DNA from: Trichocoleus sp. FACHB-46
GTDB taxonomy: Bacteria > Cyanobacteriota > Cyanobacteriia > FACHB-46
NCBI RefSeq assembly: GCF_014695385.1
Contig: NZ_JACJOD010000066.1
Location: 1-38,052, forward strand
Length of the DNA: 38,052 bases
Direction of reading: 5' to 3'
The notes beneath the pieces were generated by a model. The model saw nothing but the letters and a program-made list of their open reading frames with translations, was not told the origin of the DNA and ran no database searches. A program made the position numbers and the translations under genes. Of the stretch, positions 7,673-16,735 are shown in pieces. Each line of letters begins with the position of its first letter. Position 1 is the first letter of the stretch.

Positions 7673-7779
7673 AAGTAAAGGGTTTCGACAGCCAAGCTTA
7701 TTCCTACTACAGCTTCAAACCTCTGAGTTACGGTCAAACTCGCCTCGTTTCCAAATCTTCAGTCGATACAGAAGAGATT

Positions 7780-8202
7780 TCATCCAACCGATTTAGGTAG
7801 TCTTTCACAGTGTTGTAAGCCAAACACTCCTACAACGATGTGGGCCACCAATTCATTTTCGGTATCTAGCAGCGGCTCAGTGTAGCTCTTGAATCTAAAG
7901 CCTAGGTTGCTGAGCTGTTGTAGATAGGCGATCGTCTTACGGATGCCTTCGCGACTGAAGCGATCGAGCGATCAAAACACTAATACATCAAACTTTTGCT
8001 TCGCTGCATCCTCAAGCATGCGGCTGAAGTCACCACGCTCACGCTTACCCTTGCGAACCGATTCGTGATCAATGTAGATGTCGACAATCTGCCAACCTTG
8101 GCGATCGCAAAATTCTTTTAGTTGTAAAAGTTGGTTGTCAGTATCTTGTCCTTTATCTACAGTTGAAATGCGAAGGTATAGAGCACAAATGGTTTACTTC
8201 AT
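7780..8202 (-). pseudogene. Serine recombinase (resolvase/invertase), inactivated
   Basis: The minus strand encodes a recognisable resolvase N-terminal domain: ALYLRISTVDKGQDTDNQLL, later KRERGDFSRMLEDAAK, SLDRFSREGIRKTIAYLQQL and LLDTENELVAHIVVGV. The catalytic serine lies in LRIST. Two in-frame stops break it: TAA as the third codon after the ATG at 8202, and TGA at 7972-7974 where relatives have the Trp of FWSLDR. Similarity ends after VVGV and the frame stops at 7780, without the C-terminal DNA-binding domain. The gene is therefore a relic. It indicates that a resolvase-bearing element or older resolution system once occupied this region. Confidence 0.8.
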
Positions 8203-8737
8203 GCAGCAAGGCTATCAAAAAAGGACCCTTTTTTGATAGGGCTTTTAGTTAAAACTCCCACCCTGATTTAAGGCCGTTTCAGCCTCGTCAATTTATATCC
8301 CTTTTTTGATAGTCCTTGATTGCTCAGTACGTAATCAATGATCGCGATCGCCAGGACAATGCAGGATTTGATGCTCTCGATAAGCAATCAAAATAATCGA
8401 GATAGCCATCTATGTAATCCTTCTCTGCAACCAAGCCTTTAGGATGTGGAGTCGTTACTTGTTCTCACCGCTCATCATTGGCTTTTTCTGGTTCAATATA
8501 TTCGTACAAATATGGTCATAACTTCAGAAAATGAATTCTCGTTTTGATGAGACTGATTGACGCCTGAAAGAGGAAATTGTCTGTCATGGTTCCAGACCTT
8601 TAAAGTGTAGTAATCCTCTGGATAGACCCGGGAGAATCTACACTCCTCTTTTCTGCGGTCGCAGTTAGGAAGGCTTACTGAAGTTCTGCTTAACGCTGCT
8701 CGTAAGCAAGGCCAATGGTTAACCTTTCAAAAGCTTC
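8203..8737. other. Degraded region with palindrome and a coding remnant
   Basis: It contains the palindrome at 8212-8239 and its half-copy at 8299-8312. On the minus strand, 46 codons are open at 8327-8464 and look protein-like (HPKGLVAEKDYIDGYLDYFD), bounded by stops at both ends. This may be a remnant of a lost gene, but I cannot name it. The rest shows nothing clear. Confidence 0.4.
8212..8239. repeat. 28-bp near-perfect palindrome upstream of the recombinase relic
   Basis: CTATCAAAAAAGG (8212-8224) and CCTTTTTTGATAG (8227-8239) are exact reverse complements around AC. A half copy, CCCTTTTTTGATAG, repeats at 8299-8312. It ends 10 bp from the relic's ATG on the other strand. It may be a recombinase binding site, an operator, or a bidirectional terminator. 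Confidence 0.6.
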
Positions 8738-9088
8738 TTAAGGGCGAAGTGGGCTGGATGGCGCTACTTGGTTAACCATTGACTGACTCTGCGGTTGGCT
8801 TGTGGATGGGGCGCAGGGGCGACCTGTAGCATCAACAAAATAGCAATTCTGGGCTCCGAAACTGGTTGAAGCCAGCTCCACCCTTGGAGCGTTTTGATTA
8901 CATAGTTTGCCTAGGTCAAATGTTTGCCCATTTTCCGCTTGGAAATAACAAAGAGGTACATCTGTGTTGGGATTGACGACAGCAGGGTAAGATGCCTCAC
9001 CCACAGGCAATTGGCTGAAAGCCACCTCTGGCAAGAAAGCAGTTAGGGCTGCAGAGACTAAGGCGGTCAAGCGTAAAGATCTCAGCAT
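8738..9088 (-). CDS. Small exported protein with four cysteines
   Basis: This 116-residue product begins with a clear signal peptide (MLRSLRLTALVSAALTAFLPEVAFS). The mature chain has four cysteines at CYFQ, LCNQ, NCYFVD and PC, suggesting two disulfides, and ends in a Ser/Gln/Pro-rich tail. The two CYF segments each precede a short Gly-containing turn, hinting at an internal repeat. I do not recognise a family. It is the last gene of a minus-strand series starting with the PEP-CTERM and DUF4331 genes, and lies 47 bp downstream of the NicO transporter gene, so co-transcription is possible. A periplasmic or extracellular role alongside the transporter is inference. Confidence 0.65.
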   Translation of the reverse strand: MLRSLRLTALVSAALTAFLPEVAFSQLPVGEASYPAVVNPNTDVPLCYFQAENGQTFDLGKLCNQNAPRVELASTSFGAQNCYFVDATGRPCAPSTSQPQSQSMVNQVAPSSPLRP

Positions 9089-9135
9089 TATATTTGACCT
9101 CGTATTTTGCTAAACGTGTCTTTGAAGTGTGTTTT

Positions 9136-10557
9136 TCAAGTTGTCACTAACCCAATTTGCATCACAGCTCGCACTGTGATCACTGCTCCTAATAAGGCAA
9201 TTCCTAAAGCTCCTAGGGCAGGCAGGACTTTGGCTAATTGTGTCTGGACGGGCAATCCCTCAAACAGGCGCTTGGTGCAAACCAGAAGTAATCCCAAGCC
9301 AGTCAGCACTCCTGCCAATCCCAAACTAAAGGCCAAAACTAACACGATGCCAAAGCCAACACGACCTAAGGCGATTGCACTCAGCAACAACACTAAGGCA
9401 GAAGGGCAAGGTAACAAACCGCCAGAGATGCCTAAGGCTAGCAAGTTCCGCCAAGTAACCGGGGTGCCATCCGCTCCAAGGGGTAAATGCGAGTGAGTAT
9501 GACCTCCATGACTGTGGCTATGAGTATCTAAGTGAGCCTCGTGCTCGTGTTCATGAGGATGAGGGTGTTCATGAGCGTGACCATGAGAATGAGGGTGATG
9601 CTCATGAGCGTGACCATGCAAATGGTGAGTAGGTTTCTGGCTTCTGCGCGATGACCAACGACTGAACCACTGGTTGCCGTGCATGCGACTGAAGAACAAG
9701 TTGAGGCCTAGGCCGACCACAATCAGCCCAGAAATTGCACTCAGCCAAGGATAAAGCTGTTCTGGCAAAATAAACTGAGAAGCAAACAGGGCGACTAACC
9801 CTAGGGCGAAGATACCAGTTGTATGGGCGATGGTAGTAGTCAGCCCCAAAAACAAAGCGTGCTGGACCGTGGCACGTGACCCGACTAGGTAAGCGCCAAC
9901 AATGGTTTTGCCATGTCCCGGTGTCAGAGCGTGCATGGCTCCCCACAGAAAAGCCCCGGCGATCGCGATCGGCACACTTGCCGCTAGCTGCCAAGGCGAC
10001 CCTTGGATTAACGCCGATTCCCGATTTTCAGGACTAAAGATGGCATTCTGCACTTGTCCTTGATGAAAAATGGTCGCTAGACAACGGGCTGTCGGCACTC
10101 CTGGTAAAAACAAATCGTAGTAAATTTTCAGCCCTTGAATCGGACGGAGCCAAGTGTAAGTCAGGAGTAAGGTGCTATGAGTCCCTGCTGTCGCTTGCAG
10201 ATTAGATGGCAGCGTAGTCGTGTCGGCGGGTTGAACCGTTAAAGTACTGGTTTGGCGCTGGGAATCACTCAGCCGGATGCGATCGCTTAAAAAACGCTGA
10301 ATCTCACTTTGGTGTTTGGTGACTTCCGGTGGGGAAAGCTGGTTATCCTGGTTATCATCGGCTGAGGCCAGTAGACCTGTAGGAAAGGTAAGTGTGATTT
10401 GAGCTTGAGTTTCAGCTACCCTAATCTCTGCCACCGCCAAGTCTGCCCAATGCGATTGACTCGGCGTCGCAGTTGCGGCCCAAAGCAAGAGAGACCCCAA
10501 AAGGGAAAACAGACTGAGCCTGAGCAGGCGATACCACTTTCTATTCACAACATTCAT
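9136..10557 (-). CDS. NicO-family nickel/cobalt transporter (RcnA/HoxN-like) with His-rich loop
   Basis: The frame extends to 10584; I prefer the ATG at 10557. Positions below count from 10584. An N-terminal hydrophobic helix (about 20-40) precedes a soluble extracytoplasmic domain of about 160 residues with an EF-hand-like DDNQDNQLSPPE at 76-87. The transport part begins near 203 and holds HALTPGHGK (218-226), the metal signature of NicO proteins. A cytoplasm-type loop (319-366) is packed with His-Gly-Glu-Asp, and a second motif GGLLPCPSAL (388-397) opens the last helices. NicO members move Ni2+ or Co2+; direction cannot be read from sequence, though His-rich loops are frequent in exporters. 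It is followed by a small exported Cys protein and preceded by a TPR gene. Confidence 0.82.
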   Translation of the reverse strand: MNVVNRKWYRLLRLSLFSLLGSLLLWAATATPSQSHWADLAVAEIRVAETQAQITLTFPTGLLASADDNQDNQLSPPEVTKHQSEIQRFLSDRIRLSDSQRQTSTLTVQPADTTTLPSNLQATAGTHSTLLLTYTWLRPIQGLKIYYDLFLPGVPTARCLATIFHQGQVQNAIFSPENRESALIQGSPWQLAASVPIAIAGAFLWGAMHALTPGHGKTIVGAYLVGSRATVQHALFLGLTTTIAHTTGIFALGLVALFASQFILPEQLYPWLSAISGLIVVGLGLNLFFSRMHGNQWFSRWSSRRSQKPTHHLHGHAHEHHPHSHGHAHEHPHPHEHEHEAHLDTHSHSHGGHTHSHLPLGADGTPVTWRNLLALGISGGLLPCPSALVLLLSAIALGRVGFGIVLVLAFSLGLAGVLTGLGLLLVCTKRLFEGLPVQTQLAKVLPALGALGIALLGAVITVRAVMQIGLVTT

Positions 10558-10588
10558 AACCCTGTCAATCCTGCTTCTGATCAAGAAT

Positions 10589-11986
10589 TCAGCTCAACCC
10601 TAAAAGTCCTACCCCTAAACCCAAAGCCCGCTGAGCTTGCTGATCAAAGGTAGGATCTGCTTCTTGGGCTAACTGGAAAAAATGTTGAGCCTCCGCTGGG
10701 TTGCCTAAGGTTTGTTCAATCACACCCGCTCGGTGGAACAAAGCTGCATCTCGAATCCCTGGTTGCAGTGCTGCCTGCATTGCTTGCCGTGCTTCTGGCC
10801 AACGTCCTGCGCTAGATAAGGCCCAAGCAAAGGTATCTAGAGTTTCAGCATCCCGCCGCGCCCGCACCTCTTGCTGCATCAAGGTCAATGCCTCCGCCTT
10901 ATCCTCTGGTCTGCCTCGCTCTAGCAACAAGTGCGCCAGTTCGCGACGATGACCAAACCCGGTCAGATCTTCCCGTAACCGCGCCTCTGCTCGATCTCGC
11001 CAAGATTGGGCCGCAGCCGTATCTCCTAACAGTTCCTTGACGCGGGCCATGCCACGCATCACCACATGATCATGAACGGTTGGGGATTTTTGAGAAGTTA
11101 AAGCAAACTGAGAATAATAACGCTCTGCTGCCCGATAATTTCCCTGCCGTACCTCTAGTTCAGCTAGATTCAGTAGAGCTGGGGGATACTGGGGCAAAAT
11201 CCGCAACGTTTCTCTGTAAAGTGCCTGTGCTTGCGGAAGTTGGCCTCGCTTGAAGTACAACCGCCCTAAGAGGGTACGTGCCCAGACAGAACTCCCGGTT
11301 TCCTCGGGTTCTTCTACGGCGATCGCCTGTTGTAAATCTTGAATTGCTGCTTGATTTTGGCCTTGAGCCACCTTCACTAAAGCCCGTTGCGTTAAGGCTC
11401 CTAGAGAAGGAGTCTGCTTCACAAGTTGCTCTGCCGCTGTGTTAGCCGCTGCAATATCACCTAGCGCTAAGTGGGCCGTGGTCCCAATAGAGAGTGCATC
11501 TGGGCTACCTGGGGCTTGCTTCAACAGGCGCAAAGCTTCAGCAAAATCATGTCTTGCAGTTGCCACTCGGGCCAGGACCAAAACTGCTTCAGAGTTAGAG
11601 AAGGATAAGTTAGCCAACGACTGTTGCGCCGTTTGCTCTGCCAGTAAATACCAACTGCTTTCCCCTGTGGCGCGCGCCATTTTTATGTAAGTTCTAGCCA
11701 AAGCTGCCCGATTCAGCCCTCCTTTTGGGTCTGAGAGAATCCGCGTTTGATAGAAAGCCATCTCTCGTTCCAGCGATTGCGTCACCTTGCCCGGATCAGG
11801 GCGAGAGAACTGATAGCGATACAAGGGATTGAGCTGTGCCCTAGACTGCTGTTGCCACAAGCCCAAGCCAATTGGAATCAAAACAAGCAGGCCCACGACA
11901 GGCAGAGCCACCAAACGCGGTGACGATAGAACTGCTCTGAGCCTGTTTTGCCAAGCTGCTGAAGCGTCGTAGTTTATCAGTTTCAC
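10589..11986 (-). CDS. Membrane-anchored tetratricopeptide-repeat protein
   Basis: The 465-residue product has one N-terminal transmembrane helix (about 25-45, VALPVVGLLVLIPIGLGLW) and then TPR-type helical repeats to the C-terminus, for example NRAALARTYIKMA, ALLNLAELEVRQGNYRAAER and ALFHRAGVIEQTLGNPAEAQ. Such proteins scaffold complexes, probably here on the outer side of the membrane. It ends 31 bp before the NicO start at 10557 on the same strand, implying one transcript. Genes for DUF4331, TPR and NicO/HupE-like proteins occur together in other bacteria to my recollection, which supports a functional unit. No enzymatic motif is present. Confidence 0.78.
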   Translation of the reverse strand: MKLINYDASAAWQNRLRAVLSSPRLVALPVVGLLVLIPIGLGLWQQQSRAQLNPLYRYQFSRPDPGKVTQSLEREMAFYQTRILSDPKGGLNRAALARTYIKMARATGESSWYLLAEQTAQQSLANLSFSNSEAVLVLARVATARHDFAEALRLLKQAPGSPDALSIGTTAHLALGDIAAANTAAEQLVKQTPSLGALTQRALVKVAQGQNQAAIQDLQQAIAVEEPEETGSSVWARTLLGRLYFKRGQLPQAQALYRETLRILPQYPPALLNLAELEVRQGNYRAAERYYSQFALTSQKSPTVHDHVVMRGMARVKELLGDTAAAQSWRDRAEARLREDLTGFGHRRELAHLLLERGRPEDKAEALTLMQQEVRARRDAETLDTFAWALSSAGRWPEARQAMQAALQPGIRDAALFHRAGVIEQTLGNPAEAQHFFQLAQEADPTFDQQAQRALGLGVGLLGLS

Positions 11987-12138
11987 AGCTCTTACTCCTT
12001 AGTGCTCCCCGTCTCATCTATGCTTGCGACGCATCTCAATCCCCTTGTACCTACCTACGGGTAGGCGTTACCACCAAAGCAGAGAAACGCATTGAAGGTT
12101 TCTTGGGCAAGGAGAATCAAGATGCGATCGCGGTTTGC

Positions 12139-13434
12139 TTAATTAGGCAGGGCTAAATAAGGGAATGTAGGCTCAAGCGCCTTGTGACCTTGAGCGGGAT
12201 TACCAGGTTGACCTTCATAGGAGACGTTGTCACTCAAGGGTTGCCCAGCCACCACGCTTAAGGTGATATCGATCACGTCATCTTTGATCAAGCGACCCCG
12301 AATTGGACTGCCTTTAGCATTGAGAGCATTGGCGTAGCCACTTGGGCCTGTGGTATCAATCCGCATAACATCAGGCAGAAAGGCACCGAGCAAGGCATTG
12401 GCTCGTGCTTCTGGATTGCCAAAGGCCAGCAGGGTCTGTTTGACTTCTCCCACAATGGGGCCAGCAATATTAGCCGCAGGTTGTCTGCCCGCTAAAGCCG
12501 CCGCTTCAAAATCAGGCCCCACGCTGTTTAAGGCATTCAAGAAGTCATTGGTTACAACCAAACCTTCGTTGATTGCGGGTCTGGCTAAACGCTCCACCTG
12601 CGTAAATTTGCCGTTTGGTCCCGCTGCTGAAATGGTTTCCCAAACATCAAAGGTTGTTGTAGCGGTAGCGCCTTGCAGAAACTGGATGGGGACTCGCACT
12701 GCGATCGCGTTGACGTTATAGCCCTTAGCAAAATCAATTGCGGTGCTAGGGTCGCGGAAACCTACTTTGGGGCCAATACCAAGCGCACCTGCCCGAACTC
12801 GGAAATATTGCTCCACATCAAAGAAGAATGGATCTTCTCGTAACCCCGCAAAAACAGAGACCTGGGAACCTCCGAGCGCGACCTGGCTGACTTCGGGAGC
12901 AGTATTGAGCGCTGTCGTTTGCAACTGCTGATTTGCAACTAAGGTCGCCCCATCGCGAATTGCCGTCAGCTTCATGCCCTGTTGGCCTTTAGCATTGGGC
13001 TTGTCAAACTCAAATCGTAGCGTTACATCTGGTACACCTGTGGGAGTCGCATCATTGTTGCCCACTCGCGAGACTTTAAACTCATATCGGGCTTTGGTGC
13101 TGAAGTAGTATTGCTGACGAGCCAGCGATCGCGGGTTTGTATTCATGATCAAGATCAGATCCCCGGCTGAAGCGTTGGGATTCTGATCTTGTTCTCGAAA
13201 GACAAATAGATCGGTCAAATTCAAATTGCGGCCTTTAGTATCCACCTCACCATCATCGTGGTCGGACGCTTTCAAGTATTGAGGTGCTAAGCCAGCAGTC
13301 AAAGCAATCCCTAAAACTAGCAGGCTTAACTGAGCCACAAGGCCAAAGCGCCAACGGCGGGCAGAAGTTTTAGGGGCAGTCGTGGGTTCATTCAATGAGG
13401 GGCTAGCCTTATGGGGCGTAGGGGGCTTAGGCAT
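12139..13434 (-). CDS. DUF4331 family exported protein
   Basis: The start at 13434 is chosen because AGGAGA precedes it; the earlier ATG at 13461 would place that site inside the gene. The 431-residue product has an N-terminal hydrophobic helix (LVAQLSLLVLGIALTAGLAP) and then the DUF4331 pattern ASDHDDGEVD...LNLTDLFVF, with the acidic SDHDDGE cluster right after the membrane segment. DUF4331 proteins are secreted or surface proteins of unknown role. The His/Asp-rich start suggests metal binding, which would fit the NicO transporter downstream; this is inference. The downstream gap (11987-12138) is 152 bp, so the TPR gene may have its own promoter. Confidence 0.82.
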   Translation of the reverse strand: MPKPPTPHKASPSLNEPTTAPKTSARRWRFGLVAQLSLLVLGIALTAGLAPQYLKASDHDDGEVDTKGRNLNLTDLFVFREQDQNPNASAGDLILIMNTNPRSLARQQYYFSTKARYEFKVSRVGNNDATPTGVPDVTLRFEFDKPNAKGQQGMKLTAIRDGATLVANQQLQTTALNTAPEVSQVALGGSQVSVFAGLREDPFFFDVEQYFRVRAGALGIGPKVGFRDPSTAIDFAKGYNVNAIAVRVPIQFLQGATATTTFDVWETISAAGPNGKFTQVERLARPAINEGLVVTNDFLNALNSVGPDFEAAALAGRQPAANIAGPIVGEVKQTLLAFGNPEARANALLGAFLPDVMRIDTTGPSGYANALNAKGSPIRGRLIKDDVIDITLSVVAGQPLSDNVSYEGQPGNPAQGHKALEPTFPYLALPN

Positions 13435-13533
13435 TATTAGAGGTCTCCTAAAAAAAATCAAAGAGTAGACTGCATCCAGCCGAGGTAGGGCGGCATCTTG
13501 GCGAGATTAGTAGTGAAATCTAGATGGAAGTAC

Positions 13534-14277
13534 CTATGTCAGAGGAACTGAAGCGCGTTGCTGTTTTTTAGATTTCCATTGGCTCCAAGTAGCTCCAGCA
13601 CCCAGCGCCATCAGGCCCAGAGCAGCAGTCGGTTCTGGCACGCTGGCGGGCGGGGTGGATTGGGCAGCGGTGCTAGCTCCTGTCAAGGCGATCGCATAAG
13701 TGCCACGGGTTGCACTCGTTCCCGCAAAACCACTCAGGGGCAATTCACCCCCTGGTCCTGTGGATTCTAGGACATCATTGGTGCCAGTCGCAAAAATGTC
13801 GCCATTGTTACTAACGGGGTTGTAGCCAGCACTCCCGATCGCTAGATAGTAAAGGCCAGATTGGCTAGGAGAGAACGCGCCAGAGAGCAGCGTCGGCTGT
13901 AGGGAGCCAAAGCTGTCATCGTTACCGTAGATACCTTTACCTTCTGCGTCAAATAGAAATAATTGCGGATCTTCCAGCAGGGCTGTAGGCGCTCCGAGAA
14001 GCTGATTGACTGGCAAATCCACCAAGGTTTCTAGACTGATAGTGGTAGCAGAAAAGGTCTGTCCCCCAGTTAAAAAAATTTGAAACAGATCAGCATCGTT
14101 GTCTGCCAAGGCTCCAGCAAGAAACTCTAGTAAAGCTGACCCAGAGGGGATGACTTGAGCTGTGTTGAGGGTCTGGCCTGCATCTTTACTTTCAATCAAA
14201 GTGACTGCATGATTAGGGCTAGCAGCCAAAAATACCCCTAACGTAGACAGCAATATTGCTGGTATAAATTTTTTCAC
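13534..14277 (-). CDS. PEP-CTERM exported protein (DVUA0089-like)
   Basis: The 247-residue product has a signal peptide (MKKFIPAILLSTLGVFLAAS), a beta-rich middle with NDADLFQIFL (about 60-69) and SGLYYLAIGSAGYNP (about 140-154), and a C-terminal PEP-CTERM tail: VPEP at 213-216, a hydrophobic helix, then basic residues. The tail targets proteins to an exosortase sorting system, encoded elsewhere. The middle pattern resembles the DVUA0089 family of surface proteins. Its gene is about 100 bp upstream of the DUF4331 start on the same strand. It lies downstream of the STAND ATPase/HTH gene with a gap of about 376 bp. Confidence 0.85.
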   Translation of the reverse strand: MKKFIPAILLSTLGVFLAASPNHAVTLIESKDAGQTLNTAQVIPSGSALLEFLAGALADNDADLFQIFLTGGQTFSATTISLETLVDLPVNQLLGAPTALLEDPQLFLFDAEGKGIYGNDDSFGSLQPTLLSGAFSPSQSGLYYLAIGSAGYNPVSNNGDIFATGTNDVLESTGPGGELPLSGFAGTSATRGTYAIALTGASTAAQSTPPASVPEPTAALGLMALGAGATWSQWKSKKQQRASVPLT

Positions 14278-14653
14278 AAATTTTCCTCTTAAGGAAGTTT
14301 TCTAAGTTCTCTCATTTACCCAAATAGGGAGTGTCTATAGCAACGGTCGCTGGGGCTAGGACGGATTGAGATTCGCTATGTCTTAAGTGGTATATCCTAA
14401 GTTAGGTAAAACAATCTCGCTCCTAAAATTCCGCTCCTGAAATCCCGCAAAGAGCAAGTAAAATAGATTACATTGCTTCAAGACGAGGACTGAGACACAG
14501 TCTAGTAATGATTTGGGTGATCTATAGAGGATGCCTGAAATTGCTTGAGTGCAAGCCAGACATGCAGAACTTACAGTCATACTGTGTTCGACGAAGTCAG
14601 GAATTTCCAGGCCAAAAAGTGCTCATTTTTTGTTCACTTTTGCTGAGCTGTGC
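14278..14653. other. Intergenic region between the PEP-CTERM and STAND genes
   Basis: No gene is supported on either strand. It should contain the promoter for the PEP-CTERM gene on the minus strand and the 3' end of the STAND transcript. I see no strong hairpin followed by T residues. Confidence 0.4.
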
Positions 14654-16735
14654 TTAGCTAATCTCTTGGTGCCAGAGGATTTCGGTCAGCCGAGCCATAC
14701 CGTTTTTGAGGTGGCGACGAAAGGTACTGAAGGGGACATCGAGTAACTCAGCAACTTGCTCTTGGGTCGGAGTGGGCTGAAGGTAAGTATGATAGAGCGC
14801 TCGGTAAAGTTTTGCTTCCCGATGAGAGGCTTGTAACGATGCGGCTGCTTCCTGAACTAAGTGCTGCAAAGCCGCTACTCGCTCAGCTTTACCTGCGTTG
14901 GTAGGCGATCGCTCCATCACCAGTCGAGATTGCAGCAGAGGATTATGGTAGAGCCGATCCAGATGGGTGAAGTGTCGCAACAAATCTCGAACTGCGATCG
15001 CAAAAGCAGGTTGGCTTAGAACTAGGAGAGGTTCACCCAGAGGTGCAGGAGTAGCAGCCTGCGCGGAGGCAGCAATTTCTCGCTGGGCTAATAACTCCTG
15101 CCAAGCCATTGGTGACACCACTCGCCAATCATGCCCATAAACCCCATAGCGCTGCTCCCCAATGGTGAAGTCTGCCTCAGGTAGGCGGGCTAAATCGGCA
15201 TAGGCGAACATGGCCGCCCAAAAATCCGGATCGGCACAAGCGAAGAAAGTGAAGGCCAGTTTCGGTGTGAGGCGATGATGCTGAACAAAGTTAATGAAGA
15301 TCAAGCTTTGGGTTGGAGAAACAGCCTGATAAGTTTCTCGTGCCATCCAAAAACGGAATAATGTCGCTCCTTCGCCCAAGCGTAGAGGAGCATAGGTTTG
15401 AAGATAAGACCATGCGGCTTGGGTGCCCGGGTCGCCAGCCACATCTGCGGCAGTGGCTTGGTGCAGGGCTAGAGTCATGACAAAGCCGACCAGTTGCTGC
15501 TCTACATCTCGAAACACCAATACATTTTGGGGCTGTCTTTCGAGCCAGTAGTCTGCTAACTGGGCTGAAGCTGCTCCCTCATGAGTCGTGACGATTTGAA
15601 GCAACGCGGGGCTATCGCTGGGATGGAATGTATCCGTGACTAAACTGCTGGTTTCTTGCCAAGTAAAGCGAGGGCGAACCGCAGGATTATCCCGATGCAG
15701 AAAAATGTAGTCGAATAGCACCCGATGCTGAGCTTCCCCCTGAGTTTGGCCGAGGCGCTGGGTGTAGTACTGGCGCGATCGCTGGTGGAGTTCGGCATAC
15801 CAATCGGGATTGCGCCAGCGTAGATCAGCTACTAACACTTCACGAGCCAGATCATGGGGGAATAAACCTGCTCGCCCCGACTCGACAAAAGAGAGCGATC
15901 GCAACCAGTCGAAAAGTTCATGCACATCCGGTTGATCGAGCATGACCGCAAGCAAGGCTTCTGTAGTCAACCGAACTAAACTACAAGCTTCCAAAGCAAC
16001 GCGATGCGCAGAGCTAGGCACCTCTTGCACAAATCTCTCGAGGAGGTTCTTGACGACATCCGGAGCAGCTTCAGGCTGAAAACTTAACTCTTGCCCCTGA
16101 GCAAAGACATCTGCGACTAGAGATAGAGCTAAAGGATACCCATAAGTAAAGTTGAGCACGGCCTGATGTTGATTTACCGGAACGGCTCGCTTGATTAGAT
16201 AATCTCGGCTTTCCTCTGGGCTAAGGTTCCGTAAGGGTAAAAGATGGATTAAAGCTTGCCAGCCTGAATCAGTCCGCCAGCCCGCCGCAGGTGCATGACG
16301 ACCCGCAATCACGGTGAGGATATTGGCAGGAAGCTGAGGTAGAAACTTTTCGCGCAGCCAACTATCAAGGGAAGCGAGATTTTCGTAAGTGTCGAGTACG
16401 AAAACCTGGCGACCTGTATGAGCCGCTAAAGCTACTAAAGGGGAGTCGGTCGAAGCTAGATTCAGATGAAATCGCAGAGCTTCTAAAAAGGACTCTGGCG
16501 ATGGCTCGATGTTGCGGGCATCTAGTTGGATGACGGGGATCTGGGCTGGCTCACAGAGGCGGGCAAATTCTCCCAGAAGTGTGGTTTTGCCAACGCCACC
16601 AGGCCCAAAAATATGCAGGACATAAAATGGCAACTCAGCTCGGTTTAAAGCTGACTCAAATAGGTGGCGCTCGTGGGTACGTCCTACGAATCGCTGCTGG
16701 CGTACTGCCTCTAGATGCTCAGATAAGGATGGCAT
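14654..16735 (-). CDS. STAND-type ATPase regulator with C-terminal helix-turn-helix
   Basis: This 693-residue protein carries an N-terminal STAND/AAA ATPase domain: FVGRTHER near 16-23, Walker A GPGGVGKT (44-51), Walker B VFVLDTYE (111-118) and a GYPLALSL motif near 210. The centre, about 270-600, has no motif I can assign with certainty; parts read like a GNAT-type fold but this is weak. The end (about 655-690: TQEQVAELLDVPFSTFRRHL) is an HTH like those of sigma-70 region 4 or LuxR-type regulators. The architecture suggests an ATP-dependent signal-gated transcription factor. It is encoded upstream on the same strand as the PEP-CTERM/DUF4331/NicO block and may control it; that link is inference. 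Confidence 0.75.
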   Translation of the reverse strand: MPSLSEHLEAVRQQRFVGRTHERHLFESALNRAELPFYVLHIFGPGGVGKTTLLGEFARLCEPAQIPVIQLDARNIEPSPESFLEALRFHLNLASTDSPLVALAAHTGRQVFVLDTYENLASLDSWLREKFLPQLPANILTVIAGRHAPAAGWRTDSGWQALIHLLPLRNLSPEESRDYLIKRAVPVNQHQAVLNFTYGYPLALSLVADVFAQGQELSFQPEAAPDVVKNLLERFVQEVPSSAHRVALEACSLVRLTTEALLAVMLDQPDVHELFDWLRSLSFVESGRAGLFPHDLAREVLVADLRWRNPDWYAELHQRSRQYYTQRLGQTQGEAQHRVLFDYIFLHRDNPAVRPRFTWQETSSLVTDTFHPSDSPALLQIVTTHEGAASAQLADYWLERQPQNVLVFRDVEQQLVGFVMTLALHQATAADVAGDPGTQAAWSYLQTYAPLRLGEGATLFRFWMARETYQAVSPTQSLIFINFVQHHRLTPKLAFTFFACADPDFWAAMFAYADLARLPEADFTIGEQRYGVYGHDWRVVSPMAWQELLAQREIAASAQAATPAPLGEPLLVLSQPAFAIAVRDLLRHFTHLDRLYHNPLLQSRLVMERSPTNAGKAERVAALQHLVQEAAASLQASHREAKLYRALYHTYLQPTPTQEQVAELLDVPFSTFRRHLKNGMARLTEILWHQEIS

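Noticed and set aside
7972-7974. TGA in the serine recombinase read as recoding (Trp or selenocysteine)
   Set aside because: A second stop at codon 3 and a missing C-terminal domain show simple decay.
9540-9600. Short tandem CAT/GAG-type repeat as a regulatory microsatellite
   Set aside because: It is explained by codons of the His-rich loop of the NicO transporter.
9602-9994. 130-codon minus-strand frame
   Set aside because: Overlaps the NicO transporter in another frame; composition only mirrors that gene.
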